The notes under the pieces were generated by a model. It saw nothing but the letters and a program-made list of their open reading frames with translations, made no database searches and was not told the origin of the DNA. Source: Ctena decussata (Eukaryota; Mollusca; Bivalvia; Lucinida; Lucinidae). Taken from it: a stretch of 64,000 nt of DNA. Position numbers and translations under genes: made by a program. Location: NCBI GenBank assembly GCA_963989385.1, contig OZ022503.1, positions 70,034,123 to 70,098,122 of the forward strand, given 5' to 3'. Positions 43,901 through 54,312 of the stretch are shown here, piece after piece (the first letter of the stretch is position 1; each line of letters starts with the position of its first letter).

Positions 43901-44471
43901 TTACCCCAGTTCGGGAATTAAAATCCCCCATCAATAAAATAAACTTTGATTCGGGGCAATATCTCAATACTTCTGCCTGTAATTCTGTGTACGGATCTTC
44001 GTGTGCATATTTGGAACCTATTGGGGGTATATAAATGATACCACAGTGTATATCAGTGTTACAGTCAGTAATTAAGCTAGAAATAGTAAACCACTGTATA
44101 AGTTTTGAATTTGAAGAAGAATCTATTTTAATAAATTCAGAAATATTGTTTTTAACCAATAGGGCTATCCCACCTGATCTATAACGGGCTAAATGCTGTC
44201 TATTGTTCAAAATCAATTTATACCCAGGTATCAATATCTCGTCAGCATCGTCTGTTTTGCACTCCTGTAACCCTATAATATCATACTTGTTAATAAAATC
44301 AGTAAATTCTGGAAACCGTAGCTTCGAGACCAAGCCACAAACATTAAGATTTAGTATTCTCAACTGGGTCAAACCGGCACATAGAAAGTCACTATTAACC
44401 GAATTGTCAGTCTGATTTCCACGTGAATTATCATTGTCATGTTCGCTGTTTAAATATCCTCCCGCGTACCG
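40911..44471 (-). CDS. LINE ORF2: APE endonuclease-reverse transcriptase
   Basis: This enzyme nicks target DNA and reverse-transcribes LINE RNA at the nick. Counting from the TTG codon at 44372, the 1153-residue core shows endonuclease motifs NLNVCGL (8-14), LQE (35-37), MGDFN (148-152) and SDAHCPL (270-276). RT motifs follow: NYRPITILSCFGKLF (581-595), CQAGFRKGFSTADNL (616-630), FIDFKQAFD (651-659), NGVRQGENLSPFLF (708-721) and the catalytic YADD (760-763). A C-terminal CCHC zinc motif uses C1083, C1086, H1095 and C1100. The frame is open up to the ORF1 stop at 44472 and is in the same phase as ORF1, with 34 codons between. There is no ATG until MGDFN, inside the endonuclease, so a conventional start cannot give an intact enzyme. 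The start given here is the first codon after the ORF1 stop; the true initiation mode is unknown. Confidence 0.9.
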   Translation of the reverse strand, partial: RYAGGYLNSEHDNDNSRGNQTDNSVNSDFLCAGLTQLRILNLNVCGLVSKLRFPEFTDFINKYDIIGLQECKTDDADEILIPGYKLILNNRQHLARYRSGGIALLVKNNISEFIKIDSSSNSKLIQWFTISSLITDCNTDIHCGIIYIPPIGSKYAHEDPYTELQAEVLRYCPESKFILLMGDFNSRTGVKDDFINIDKHLCKAYGYEQLLDESEEIMDYFERNQIALKRTNTDQMVNCYGNQMLDFCKTLDLFILNGRLHPTMQSMKLTCKDKSTVDYFLSTAMMFSTLQNFQILEYNPLFSDAHCPLSIDLNININKHQNQNIYSQSNVKLKTKLWDSEKADLFPANLDIDLVRHVDFELEQLLNSDHISQSDLNSIVSSIEHIFNTCAEMSFGKIKTNSNKINRTKTNKPWFNQECRAARHAYHNARKQYNRYKSEYNKHKLKVISKTYKRTVSKSVRTHQNIKISKLKNLKNSNPKEYWKILNSSDRRKEADVSLQELYTFFKNLNTSENETDINYDIGNQNEQVINEQINQPISEYEILKAIKQLNNNKAAGIDNIKNEHIKSTSHIMVPKYLKLFNIIFDTGIIPESWSFGSIKPIYKNKGDPKLAENYRPITILSCFGKLFTLIINNRLNTYATEHETIESCQAGFRKGFSTADNLFIIQSLIDIVKNNHKKLYCCFIDFKQAFDNVWRTGLWQKLIQNDINGKCLTVIRSIYNNIKSNVVSNNESSAFFPCLNGVRQGENLSPFLFAIYLNDLQSYLHLNSVNGIICDINYEEITVFLKLWILLYADDTVLFSSSESDLQSSLNAFKKYCDIWKLTVNVLKTKIVIFGSGKIPKRLRFTFGSHELEITNTYKYLGILLSKSGSFIAAKKSIAEQANKALFSLMKKIRSLNLSQDLQLDLFDKTIKPILLYGSEIWGFGNCDVIERVQLKFIKLIFNLKKSTPTNMIYGELGIFPITMDIQLRIVSFWCKLLEGQDANKLSSNIYSVVYAMHEHKHLKSSWINNIKSILCSLGFSGIWYSQSFCNSKWLINAVKQKLKDTYIQKWYSILEVSSSSNTYRLFKTTFEKSAYINKLPTNMCKRLFAFRCRNHRFPVEVGRWRSQPYNERKCIYCQNDSGDEYHYLLICKQFSDARKRYIKPFYYTRPNVLKYYELMNITNVIHLKNLSRFVDILLKNVKAG

Positions 44472-46481
44472 TTAGTTACTTCTCGCTTTGTCCGTATTAT
44501 CACTAGCCGCGCCCTGCGAGAATTTCTCGTGGTGAACGTGTGTATCGGAGGCCACTCTGTCTGGCTGTTCCGTTAATACAGATGGACCGTGGTAAAGCAT
44601 GGAGCTGTCGACAGATCTGGGTAATCGAATTTGTTGTGTATTCGATGTTGGCTCAAGCGAAATGTTTGACTGAATCGAACCACCGGCATTTACTGGGTTC
44701 GCAATTGTAATAGTAGACGACTGATATTCCATATCGACATGCACAGTATCGTCAGTGTACCCTTTATTTGACACCGAGCCAGCTGCCTTCGACTGCTCTT
44801 CATGTTCGCAGTCTGACTGTTCACGAATTATCGAGTCATCTCTGTATTTCTTTATTATAACATCTCTATCGAGCGGCGAAGTCGCTTTCTTTTTTTTGTC
44901 GTACGTTAAACTGGAATGCTGATCAGGAGGTAACTCACTCAGGGCACTGAAACTATTTTGAGTACGCAACGAAAATTCAGATATTTCTCTTGGTAACGGC
45001 CGTGCATTTGACTGTTCATATCGCGGAGTGGCCCACTGGCCTTGACCCCTTGTCCTATATGACTGACCTCTTGACCTTGCACCGTGACCTCTGAAGCTCT
45101 GACCTTGACCTTGAAATTGACCTCCGCTATTCTGACCCTGCCCGCGACCTTGTGACCTTTGATAACCTAAACGACTGTCCGTTTCAAACCTTCCCTGCAC
45201 AACACCTGAATAGCTTGGTTTTCGATTTGTCCGCTGAGTTGTCCGCTGTACTTGTGACTGTCCGCCATTTTCAGCCTCGCCATATGTGCTGTTTTCGACA
45301 GTAATTTCTTCGCCATTAATGTACAACCGGTCACGCACTAATTTAACTTTATTGTTTTTATTTCGTCTCGCCTGCTTTGCAATTGGGTACAATTTTTTTC
45401 GTTTGCTCTCAATTTCGATCGGGTACTGCTCATTTACGCCATAATGCTTTCCAACTAAAGTTTTCGAGGCTGATAAACGCACCAATTCTTTATCTTTGAA
45501 CTTTTCGAACTTTGCGATAATGGGGCGGGGAAATGAGTGGTTTCTATCAAACTTTCCAACTCGGTGAATACGATCAAATTGAATGTCTTGCGTGATATTC
45601 ATTTCATCTCGGAGAAAATTTTTTAAAGTTAATTCCACATTTTCAAATTCTCCATGCGGTAAACTCTTCTCCGCAATTCCAGTGAATATCAAATTTTCCC
45701 TCATGCCACGCCATTGTACATCAATAAGTTTCTCTTCCATTTTACTTTGCTTTTCTTGCATTTCATTTTGCTGGATTTGGATAGTGATAAGTTTGTCCAT
45801 GACATGATCAAGTTCAGATTCTCTTTCCGCGTAGCTGCTTACTATGTCATCGCACATATCACTGTATTTCTGTATACTGTTATCATAATCGCCTATTTTG
45901 GTTTTCATGGCGGACATATCTGTACTGAGTTTATATACTTCATTTTGTGTGTTTGAGGCGGCCTGTTTGATACTATTTATCTGTACTATCTGTTGCTCGA
46001 TACTATCCATTCTCTTATTCTGATTCGCTATTTGACTTTCAATACTTTTCCAGCGTTGACTTTGGTGGTTAAGTTGACCTTCAATTGACTGTAACTTACT
46101 ATCCATGCCAGTTAACATATTCATTAACATAGGCATCATCCCATTAGGGTCATTTTGTGTATCGTTTTGACAATGATTTTGCACCGGATTTTGCACCTGA
46201 TTTTGCATCTGGCTAAAATTATCAGTCTGTCCCTGTTGAACTCCAACCGCCCCTAAACATTGGCGTGATCCTGTTTGTGACCCAATATAAGTTTCAGAAC
46301 CGACCTGGTTAGATCCATTGTAACAGCTTAATGACTGTCCGTGAGTACTTTGCGGATCATACTGGCTAAGTAATAACGGTTGTGGTGAGATGACAGATAC
46401 ATTGTTCAAAACATCATGTGACTCGCTCAGAATGTCAACTACACTTTGACCAGTGGGTGGGGTACAAGAATTTGAGCTCAT
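44472..46481 (-). CDS. LINE ORF1: L1-type RNA-binding protein
   Basis: This 669-residue protein, with ATG at 46481, would coat LINE RNA and act as a chaperone, as in L1 ORF1p. In order: a Gln/Asn-rich N-terminus (~85-115), a long coiled coil (~115-255, many heptads such as QSIEGQLNHQSQRWKSIE), an RRM-like core (~255-340, with WRGMRENLIFTGI and FDRIHRVGK), a C-terminal domain (~345-395, with KRKKLYPIAKQARR and LYINGE), then a Gly/Gln/Arg-rich tail (~435-490) and a Ser-rich end. The Gly-Gln tail is unusual for classic L1 ORF1p. It is encoded by GGTCAA/GGTCAG codons, giving many AGGTCA words. It ends TAA followed by CGG, then the ORF2 frame in the same phase. Family assignment is by motif recognition. 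Confidence 0.85.
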   Translation of the reverse strand: MSSNSCTPPTGQSVVDILSESHDVLNNVSVISPQPLLLSQYDPQSTHGQSLSCYNGSNQVGSETYIGSQTGSRQCLGAVGVQQGQTDNFSQMQNQVQNPVQNHCQNDTQNDPNGMMPMLMNMLTGMDSKLQSIEGQLNHQSQRWKSIESQIANQNKRMDSIEQQIVQINSIKQAASNTQNEVYKLSTDMSAMKTKIGDYDNSIQKYSDMCDDIVSSYAERESELDHVMDKLITIQIQQNEMQEKQSKMEEKLIDVQWRGMRENLIFTGIAEKSLPHGEFENVELTLKNFLRDEMNITQDIQFDRIHRVGKFDRNHSFPRPIIAKFEKFKDKELVRLSASKTLVGKHYGVNEQYPIEIESKRKKLYPIAKQARRNKNNKVKLVRDRLYINGEEITVENSTYGEAENGGQSQVQRTTQRTNRKPSYSGVVQGRFETDSRLGYQRSQGRGQGQNSGGQFQGQGQSFRGHGARSRGQSYRTRGQGQWATPRYEQSNARPLPREISEFSLRTQNSFSALSELPPDQHSSLTYDKKKKATSPLDRDVIIKKYRDDSIIREQSDCEHEEQSKAAGSVSNKGYTDDTVHVDMEYQSSTITIANPVNAGGSIQSNISLEPTSNTQQIRLPRSVDSSMLYHGPSVLTEQPDRVASDTHVHHEKFSQGAASDNTDKARSN

Positions 46482-46655
46482 ATTAGAAATTGTCAATATG
46501 CATCTAAATACAAGACATTTAGACTCACTCTGTCGCTCCTAAAGTCCAAACACTTAAAATTAACTCCGATCTAATGAAACAACAGTCGGCACTACACGAA
46601 TCAATGTCCCAACCAAAAGTTTACAGAGCGCTGAAAAACAACGGCTACCACCACC

Positions 46656-46850
46656 ATGTCACGTGATCAGAATTTAGATTTGTTAAGATTCGTAGACTAT
46701 GTATTCGAAAGGAGAAGACTCCAACCAGACTGCGCTGACGCGCAAGCTGATCCAAGTGATCGCAAATGTGCACATACTATGAGGTACCCCATGCGACGTC
46801 AATCTGTCATTTTTACTTTCAGCTGACTTTAAATTATAATCTAACTATGC
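46656..46850. other. Non-coding stretch between LINE and array
   Basis: Contains GACTCCAACCAGACTGCGCT and GCAAGCTGATCCAAGTGAT, possibly a decayed MITE-2 remnant. Otherwise nothing is recognised. Confidence 0.35.
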
Positions 46851-46854
46851 AGGA

Positions 46855-47295
46855 TAATGAACGTTATGGAAGTTAAATGAACTACAATCTTCAAATACGG
46901 TATACATATGGAGAAAGAGTGATTGTATCCTTTGAGTGAGACTCGGGCTCATTGCTCTTATTCTTCCATCTTTATCCATTTTTCTTTCTTTTCCTATTTT
47001 GCATATTAACATCGAAAAATTGTGTCCGAGTTTCCTCAAGAAGAATTGAAGCTAGAATCTTGAAACACATATAGATGGTAATTTTTTGTATCCTCGGATT
47101 GAGAAAGGGGCTCATTGCTCTTATTTTTCCTTTATTTATCCATTTTTCTTTGTTTTCAAGGTAAATTTGTGTCACATTCTCTCAGGAACTATACGCTTTA
47201 TATTTGTGTACGGATAAACTATGATTTGTTGTATCGTGGCATTGACCAACAGGATAAGTGCTCATATTCATTCTTTATTTATACAGTTTTCCTTC
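46855..47295. repeat. ~165-bp tandem array, right part
   Basis: Two to three more units of the 37.6-39.4 kb array (AATCTTCAAATACGGTATAC, GAATTGAAGCTAGAATCTTG, ATGATTTGTTGTATCGTGGC). The array is thus split by ~7.4 kb containing the CCCAGCGG element and the LINE. Confidence 0.75.
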
Positions 47296-47298
47296 TTT

Positions 47299-47322
47299 AG
47301 TTATCCCCTCGGGGATAACCAT
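47299..47322. repeat. Short perfect palindrome
   Basis: TTATCCCCTCGGGGATAA with flanking bases. It resembles the CCCCTC/GAGGGG ends of the composite element at 54466-56127. Confidence 0.6.
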
Positions 47323-49754
47323 ATTAAAATAGGAATTCGTACTCGATTGTACGCCGTTTACTTTTGCCTTGCTTTCGCCGGTCCTACAGGTCCCACTATC
47401 TCCCGGTACTTCTACATTTGGCACACCCTGCTACAGGGTTCTCGCCAGCATCGCTAATGCATGACCTTTATAGCTTATATCTTAAAACCCTTTATGTCAC
47501 CTTATACAAACAGTTACCTGAAAGTTCAGTTAGCATTTTACAGTGCAGATCAATAACAAGTTCTACTTGATTAACGCTAAATGCAGGTTCCACTATTTAC
47601 CGGTACTTACTCCCATAGTTTGGCGCACCCAGCTGCAGGGTCCCTTCCAGCATTGCTTAGACATGAGCTGTAAAACTTATCCTGAAGACTTCATCTCGAT
47701 ACAAGAATCTCACCTAATACACTGAGCCACTTTAATTAGGTACCACTTTTCCGGAGCACGCATTTTACACCTAAATTGCTATAATCAAAGATTTTTTATA
47801 GAATGTTATTCATTGGCATTTTATCTATTTGATGACAGCGAAAAAAAATTAGAATCACTCTTGCGAAACCTTCCAGTTCCTCACAAGCACATTTTGACAA
47901 AACTGCACGTGCAACCTATGCGTTTACGCTTTTGAAATGCATAATGCAATAGGCATTATTTCCAGTGATCGTTTTGATAGAAAAAACACGAAGAAAAAAT
48001 ACTTTTTTGAAGGCAAACCCTCTTTTATTGCGATTTAATTGAGATACAGTGTGACGTTTTCAAGAAATGCTCGGTTTGACGTCATTTTAACGTCAGTTAC
48101 AATAACTAAACTAGATTTTCTTTGCAAATCGTTTTGTTACAAGTCACTTGTGTGCACAGAAACATCAAAACACTTGCTATTCTATCATTTGCACATCCAA
48201 GAGCCTTAGGAGTAGTGATGCCATCGCTACGTCAACGGGATGGCGTTTATATATCCAAAAAGCGTGTGTATGTAAATTAACGACGGATACATCGTTGTTT
48301 ACTATGAAATTATAAAAGAAGTGTTTTAACAATTGGTTTGCTCAGAAACATTCAAAATTTCTATAGTTTTTAAAAAAGTATGACTGAAAAGAACATTTTC
48401 AAACCTTTGGCATTTGGCAACCAAAAATAATCGACTGCTGAAAACATAGCAGACTTTACAAACATGTTCCAGTCTTCTATATCGCCGAAAATGAATCGGC
48501 TCTAAACAATGAAATCGCAAAAATTCGACACTAATAGAAGTGCAGTGGTCCGAACGCGATGCAAAATAATGCAATGTGAATCTGTGTTTTAGCGGGTACT
48601 GCCCATTCGGATCCGTTTTCTTCATTCTTTCTGGTTAGATCACAACACATTTTCTGTGGATTGTGCAGACATAGATGCGCGTTTCGCTGAAAGTTCCAGA
48701 TTAAAATTATCATATTTCTTTTCCGAGAAATCTTACATTTTACAAGTGGTGCGGAACTAAAGTGGCTCAGTGTACAAGCACTTACCAGAGAGTACAGTCC
48801 ACTTACGAAGAGCCATTACTAAACAGTACAGGTCATCTAACAAAAGTTAATAGCACTGAAGCTCACCTGTTACGAGCAATCACTAGACAAAAAGAGAAAG
48901 CTGTCAAACTCGCCACTTACCTTCAGCTTCAACAAATCCAAGAATACAATAAAATCAACTTGTATTGCTGCCATTTTCTGCTTTACCACTTGCATTCTAT
49001 AGATTCATTTGCTAAGGAATAACCTCTCAAGCTTTTTCAAAAGCTAAACTTGTTTCATATGTAGAATGTCGAAAATTTGTGTGACAGTTTTCTTTGCAAC
49101 TTTTTTATGGCTCTCTTTACATGGCAGTGCATTATTAATGCGGTACAGTGGGGCTATAGTCAGATCCTCTGACAGTTCTGGTTCGGTTTCGTTTTAGTTT
49201 CGTCAAAAACTTAGGATAAAGAAAATATCCCGTTCCTTTTTTGTGTTTTTATTCTGATATTCTCATTGCAGTGGCACGCTAGCATACAGACAAACAAAGG
49301 CGACAACCTCCTTCGGTGATGTCAACCTACATCTTGACATAAATAAGATTTGCTTAAAATCGACACAACGAAAATGTCAGTTGATGTGTTACCGGTAGAC
49401 TGTTTTCGGCTCATTGCTTCTGGTATTTACCACTGAATACGTTCGAATTTCTCATTTTCAAGAAAATTATACGGCTTATACCAAGGCCACCGCATCTGCT
49501 CTTTATAAGGTGTTACAATCCCCCTTCTTAAAAAATATCGATTAAATATAAACGTACCCATAGCAAATTGAGAGCAACAGACGCGCGTTTCTGTATTTTA
49601 CTTATTAAGAGTCGCTAAACTCAAATTGCAGACGCCAGTGGCGAGCGAAGGCGTCCCGAATCGAGCCACCTCAACCCCCCTCCGAGAATAGTACGATGAA
49701 AATCGAAACGCGACAAACAACTTTGAGCGTGCAAAGGCGCAAGCTATTACCTCT
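47323..49754. other. Non-coding stretch with one local duplication
   Basis: Segments near 47370-47480 and 47575-47680 are diverged direct copies (GGTCCCACTATCTCCCGGTA against GGTTCCACTATTTACCGGTA; CTACAGGGTTC against CTGCAGGGTCC). An 86-codon ATG frame at 48762-49022 has no recognised family. The rest shows nothing. Confidence 0.4.
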
Positions 49755-50215
49755 GTCACCCTGCAAAATATTATATATATAAAAGCACAAAATGATAGAA
49801 AGTTTATAACAACGCAAACTGTTATAACTTTATAACATTTTGCGTTGAATTCGACGCAAAATATTATAAAGTTATAAAATTTTGCGTTCCTATAATTGTT
49901 ATAACATCTTACGTTGTTATTACATTTTGTGGGGTGGAGAAATTTATAACATTTTGCGTTTTATTAGCATTGAGGTTTGACGTAAAATGTTATAAAGTTA
50001 TAACATTTTGCTTTCCTATAATTATTATAACATTGTGCGTTGCTAGAAGGTTTTAACATTTTAAGTGGGTGGGGAGGGAGTGTGGGGGTGGATGAAGAAA
50101 TTTATAACCTTTTGCGTTTTAATTAGTTTTGAGATTCGACATAAAATGTTATAAAGTTATAACAATTTGCGTTGCTATAAATTTTTTGCATTTTTATAAT
50201 ATTTTGCGGGGTGAC
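49755..50215. mobile_element. 461-bp element made of TTATAACATTTTGCG words
   Basis: TIR GTCACCCTGCAAAATATTATA is matched on the right by TATAATATTTTGCGGGGTGAC. The interior is built from TTATAACATTTTGCGTT and its complement in alternating orientation about a dozen times, with two GTGGGGTGGA- or GGGGGTGGATGA-like G-rich spacers. Non-coding; class unknown. Confidence 0.75.
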
Positions 50216-51235
50216 ATACCTCTCTTCAGCCAAGAAACGCAACTATGAACTTGTTCAGTCATGTAGCACCTTGATAAGGCGTCGGCAAGATAATACTGAT
50301 AAAAGCAAGGAGGCGAAGCAGCTAAAAGTAGAGAATAGCGAGTAACAGACTTAAAGTGCTCTTCAATGTCGCCAAAAACCACGGTGTATTCATAGGCTCT
50401 CATATTTCATAAAGGATCTACGCCACTAAAAAGTTATTGCAGCTAGAAATATGATAAAACGCTAAAGGTCTTTTAAGTGCTTTTCTTGAAATTGCTGTTT
50501 TCCTGAGAGAGCGGTTGTGGTTATCCTAATAAGATCAAGGTTTAGGGTTAATAGATTTGAAAAGTTTTCAAAGGGTAAGATCTATGTATGACAACGTCAT
50601 GGAATGAAAGGCACGAATTCTGCATTATCCCAAAGGAGGAGAATGAACAGAGAAACGTAACCTGAGTATGCTATAACACAGAGCTGCTCTACTAGTCTCG
50701 GAGGGCCGCAATAGACGTTATTCCACTGATCGTAGATTTGTCTTAAGTAGACTCCTACGAGCTTTAAACGAATGTTTTAAGAGTAGATTTTAAAATAAAT
50801 GTACTTTAACTAAATTAGAATCACTATTTTAGGAAAGAAACATCTTAATAATTGTGGCAGGTTGCAGAAAATCTACTGTTTTACATAATTTAATAAAGCC
50901 ACCACTGACGTCAATGTGTAAATATGAGTCACGGAAATAAATATTTCACTATTGTTGTTAAAACGATGACAGATCGTGCTGTTTCAGTGGAATTGCCAGT
51001 TCAGCTATACAATAAGTCAGTCATACAGTACCTACTCCCCTACCACCTACGGAGGTACCATCATGTCATACTGAGAATAATGCTCATCCCGATGCTTATT
51101 CCCATCTTCGTTTCGGAAAGCTATACATATAAAGTATCACTTTCCCTGAAAATAACTATTATGTCGGCACTCCATTATATTCCAAATACATAAACTGTGA
51201 TATCGGTTATAACAGACAGATGGGGAAAACATAAT
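50216..51235. other. Non-coding stretch
   Basis: An 89-codon frame (50924-51193) has no recognised family. No repeats noted. Confidence 0.35.
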
Positions 51236-51472
51236 TGAGCCGCGACGCGACAAAACCAACAATGTGGTTGTGCGCCCAGCGCAGACTCAGATCAGCCTGG
51301 GCATCCGCCCAGTCTGATCAGAATCTTCGCTGTCCGCATGGAGGCAGCTTAGACCCTTAGCTAGCCTTTGAGCACTTAACGAAGTTTCTGGTAAAACTGG
51401 GCGGATGCCCGGGCTGATCTGAGTCTTCGCTCGGCGCACAACCACATTGTTGTTTTCTCGTGTCGCGGCTCA
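51236..51472. mobile_element. MITE-2 copy 7
   Basis: TGAGCCGCGACGCGACAAAA to TTTTCTCGTGTCGCGGCTCA, full length with minor loss in the right arm. Confidence 0.88.
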
Positions 51473-52409
51473 TATTTCCGATGATGTGACGAATGGATTT
51501 ATTTCAGACCAGTAGTGGGCTGTCTGACCAAGTGCAGACTAAGAAAATATAGACTGCTTACTAATAACAAAGGCGGCTATTATATGATTTCTCATTACGT
51601 ATTATTAGATAAGGTGAACATTACAGGTTATTCATAGATCTGTAGATATCTCTGTTAGAAAATAATCAATGATTTGGGCCATAGGTTAGAAGCTTTGCAC
51701 CAAGGTCAGTGCCATGCATCAGTCCCAGACTTTAAGTTCCTACGCAAGTCATTGTCCAGTAACGCTGATATTATTTCATAACAGACGACTGCAAATATTA
51801 GATTACCATCATAAAGGTGCAGTCAATTCAGAATATGCACCGCCATCTACAACATGAAGTTTTGGACAGTGCATTAAGCTTAAGGTGAATGGGTCATTCC
51901 CCCATTTTTTGTGACCTTCTGTTAGCAAACAAAACCCTACCAACATAGGGGTTTCTCTTTAAGAAAAACATATTTGCTCCTTGCAGAACGAATTCTTTCC
52001 TTTAAGAGTTGACTTCCTTTGAGAAGATTGCAAAATGACAATGATAGTGACTGCCTCTGAAAATGTCCCTATTAACACAAAATTACGAAGAGTGGCATTT
52101 CTATGTAACACAGGCCGACCCAGAAAAGTTTTGGGGATTTTGGGTTGACTTCGCACAAGTGCTTGCGTTGATATGTGCCTCGGTAGGGACATTCAATATC
52201 TGTACAGATTGTCAGAAAGAGGTGGACAGAGACTAGATTCAGACTAAATTTTAGTCTGCCATTCGCTTGTCTTGAAGTGTGCAGTGATTTAAAATTTTAT
52301 TGATTCCCATGCTCTGCAACAATGAGTCTGATATAGACTTGTATTGACAATTACCACTAGACGTTTTACATGCTGTTGAATTTGATTTTACCGTGATTAT
52401 CATAATAAT
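51473..52409. other. Non-coding stretch
   Basis: Nothing recognised. Confidence 0.3.
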
Positions 52410-52613
52410 TGAGCCGCGACACGAGAAAACCAACAAAGTGGTTGTGCGCACAGCGCAGACTCAGATCAGCCTGGGCTTTCGCTTAGACTTAGACCCTTAG
52501 CTACCCTTTAAGTGCTCAGCAAAGAAACTGATCTGACCGGGCGGATGCCCATGCGGATCTGAGTCTGCACTGGGCGCACAGCCACTTTGTTGGTTTTCTC
52601 GTGTCGCGGTTCA
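52410..52613. mobile_element. MITE-2 copy 8, internal deletion
   Basis: TGAGCCGCGACACGAGAAAA to TCTCGTGTCGCGGTTCA. About 35 bp of the left arm (the ATCCGCCCAGTCTGATCAGA part) is missing. Confidence 0.86.
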
Positions 52614-53210
52614 TATAATTGAGACAGAAGTGCATAAGCAGGCGCTGTAGATCCTCATTAGATGACTTCCGAAAGCGCAGTGTGATTATTCGTCTTATTT
52701 CAGCATTTTCCTAACTTGTCCATTTTGGGATTATTTTACTAATTGGTTCACTTTTTCGCAAAATTTATGATGATTATGGTATTCAATACCAGAAATGTTC
52801 AGTCTCACATCACATTTCAGTAAGTAAGTATTAAATAATCTTCTGATGGAAAGAAAGTTATTAAGACATGAGATCAGCAGTCGAAAAGTCTACATATCTT
52901 TGACATTTTGTTTCATGACGTTCAAATAGCAGTGTCACAAGAGGTGCTGGCTGAATAGGGAAAGACTAAAAAAAAAAACCTTATCCGCTGTATTTTCATC
53001 AATAAAATGATTTTGGACCGGAATCTCTGTTGAAGTTTGTAAATCTTAAATCAAAACATATAATACTTCCAAGCTTCAGTATCGCATGATCCAAAATATT
53101 CCATGTATATGCCTGACTGAGTGCGCATAACTTAATCGACTAGACCTATCCGACGGGTTATCCAGAGAAATCAAGCTTAACATTGTTCCATGAAACTTCT
53201 TCTTTAAGAA
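52614..53210. other. Non-coding stretch
   Basis: Nothing recognised. Confidence 0.3.
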
Positions 53211-53320
53211 GCGTAGTGGCACAAATGGTTAAACTGATGCCTCTGTATGGCTAGGCGGAGTTGCTGTAGTTGGTGTGGGTTCAAATCCAGGCCGTCCACT
53301 GGGTACTTCTTTATTTCTCA
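53211..53320 (+). mobile_element. Possible tRNA-derived repeat
   Basis: GCGTAGTGGCACAAATGGTT resembles an A-box arm and GTGTGGGTTCAAATCCAGGC a T arm with B box. It is a single copy with no clear body, so it could be a decayed SINE or tRNA pseudogene. Confidence 0.45.
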
Positions 53321-54072
53321 ACTATATACGCTCTACTTTCTCCGTATGGAATAAACTGTAAGTTTATAAAGTAAACTGTAAGTTTATAAAGACATGCCTC
53401 CTATGCTAGTAAGGAAAATTAAAGACAGTTTATAAAGGCATCCTGTTATCTATCGACCAAGCCTGTGTTCTAAAAAGATACGCACTTGCGGTAATGGAAG
53501 ACTAATCAAACGGTAATTTGTTTCCCTGAAAATTGAACAATCCATCCATTAAACGCACGAGACTGTTTAATCAAATTAAAACAATCTGCGCCAAGATCTA
53601 ATGCAAAAGTGCAGACCGAAGTGCACTGTTATCTGGTTTGTGCATCCAACATAGCTCAACGATGCCGACAACCACAGCCGACAGGAAATGAGCCACATCA
53701 TGTGACTTCCAACAATGTGACAATTTTGCCATGTGATATTCAGATCATCTGTCCAATGCATATAGGGTAGGTAATCTGAGACCTCATTGTTGGGTCTACG
53801 ACTTGAGACACTTCCATAGACAGCTGATGTGACAAGAAAAGGCTTTGATCAGACTGCACTTATAGGCAGTCTGGTCATAGCCTTAATTGGTCACAAATAC
53901 AACATTGTTGGAAATTACATAATGTGGCTTAATAGCCATGGACTTGAAAGACTTACAGAGATTGTTTAGTTTGGGACGCGCGACAAGCACGATACAAGTG
54001 GATTTCGATTTCGCATGTGAACGACTTAATTTCAATAACTTCAGAAAGTTTTAGGTCTTTTGGAAGCATGGG
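53321..54072. other. Non-coding stretch with a hairpin
   Basis: A 46-bp hairpin at 53839-53884 pairs AAGGCTTTGATCAGACTGC with GCAGTCTGGTCATAGCCTT. A short direct repeat (GTAAACTGTAAGTTTATAAA type) lies at 53357-53390. Confidence 0.5.
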
Positions 54073-54312
54073 GTGGTCGGGTGGTGCGATGGTGCTGGGT
54101 GTAATTTCCAGTGCCGGGGCGTCCTGCTGATTTGGATAATGGTTGGACAAGGGCTTACTGTGCCTGCAGTAGGTGCGAGTGGGGGATGTTTGGACATTTT
54201 TTCTCTCGTCTATCATTTCTCTCTTCTTTCTCGCTCTCTCTGGGAGACGGCCCGATATAGACTGAAATACTGTCTCAAAGGGCCGTTAAACCCAAAACAA
54301 TCAATCAATCAG
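54073..54312 (+). mobile_element. SINE-B copy 5, best preserved
   Basis: GGTGCGATGGTGCTGGGTGT, CAGTGCCGGGGCGTCCTGCT, GGACAAGGGCTTACTGTGCC, TGCAGTAGGTGCGAGTGGGG, a pyrimidine-rich part, then CGATATAGACTGAAATACTG, TCTCAAAGGGCCGTTAAACC and an AATCAATCAATC tail. Confidence 0.85.

Larger units (their letters stand above)
40909..46655 (-). mobile_element. LINE (non-LTR retrotransposon), both frames open
   Basis: This ~5.7-kb element comprises a short 5' UTR (about 46482-46655, approximate), ORF1 (44472-46481) and ORF2 (40911-44471). It carries an APE-type endonuclease, reverse transcriptase and an L1-type ORF1 protein. The clade is unresolved. There is virtually no 3' UTR: two bases separate the ORF2 stop from another element's TIR. 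No clear target-site duplication was found. Intact frames suggest a fairly recent insertion. Confidence 0.85.

Noticed and set aside
48762..49022. 86-codon ATG frame
   Set aside because: No domain, no relatives in the window, no splice or promoter context.
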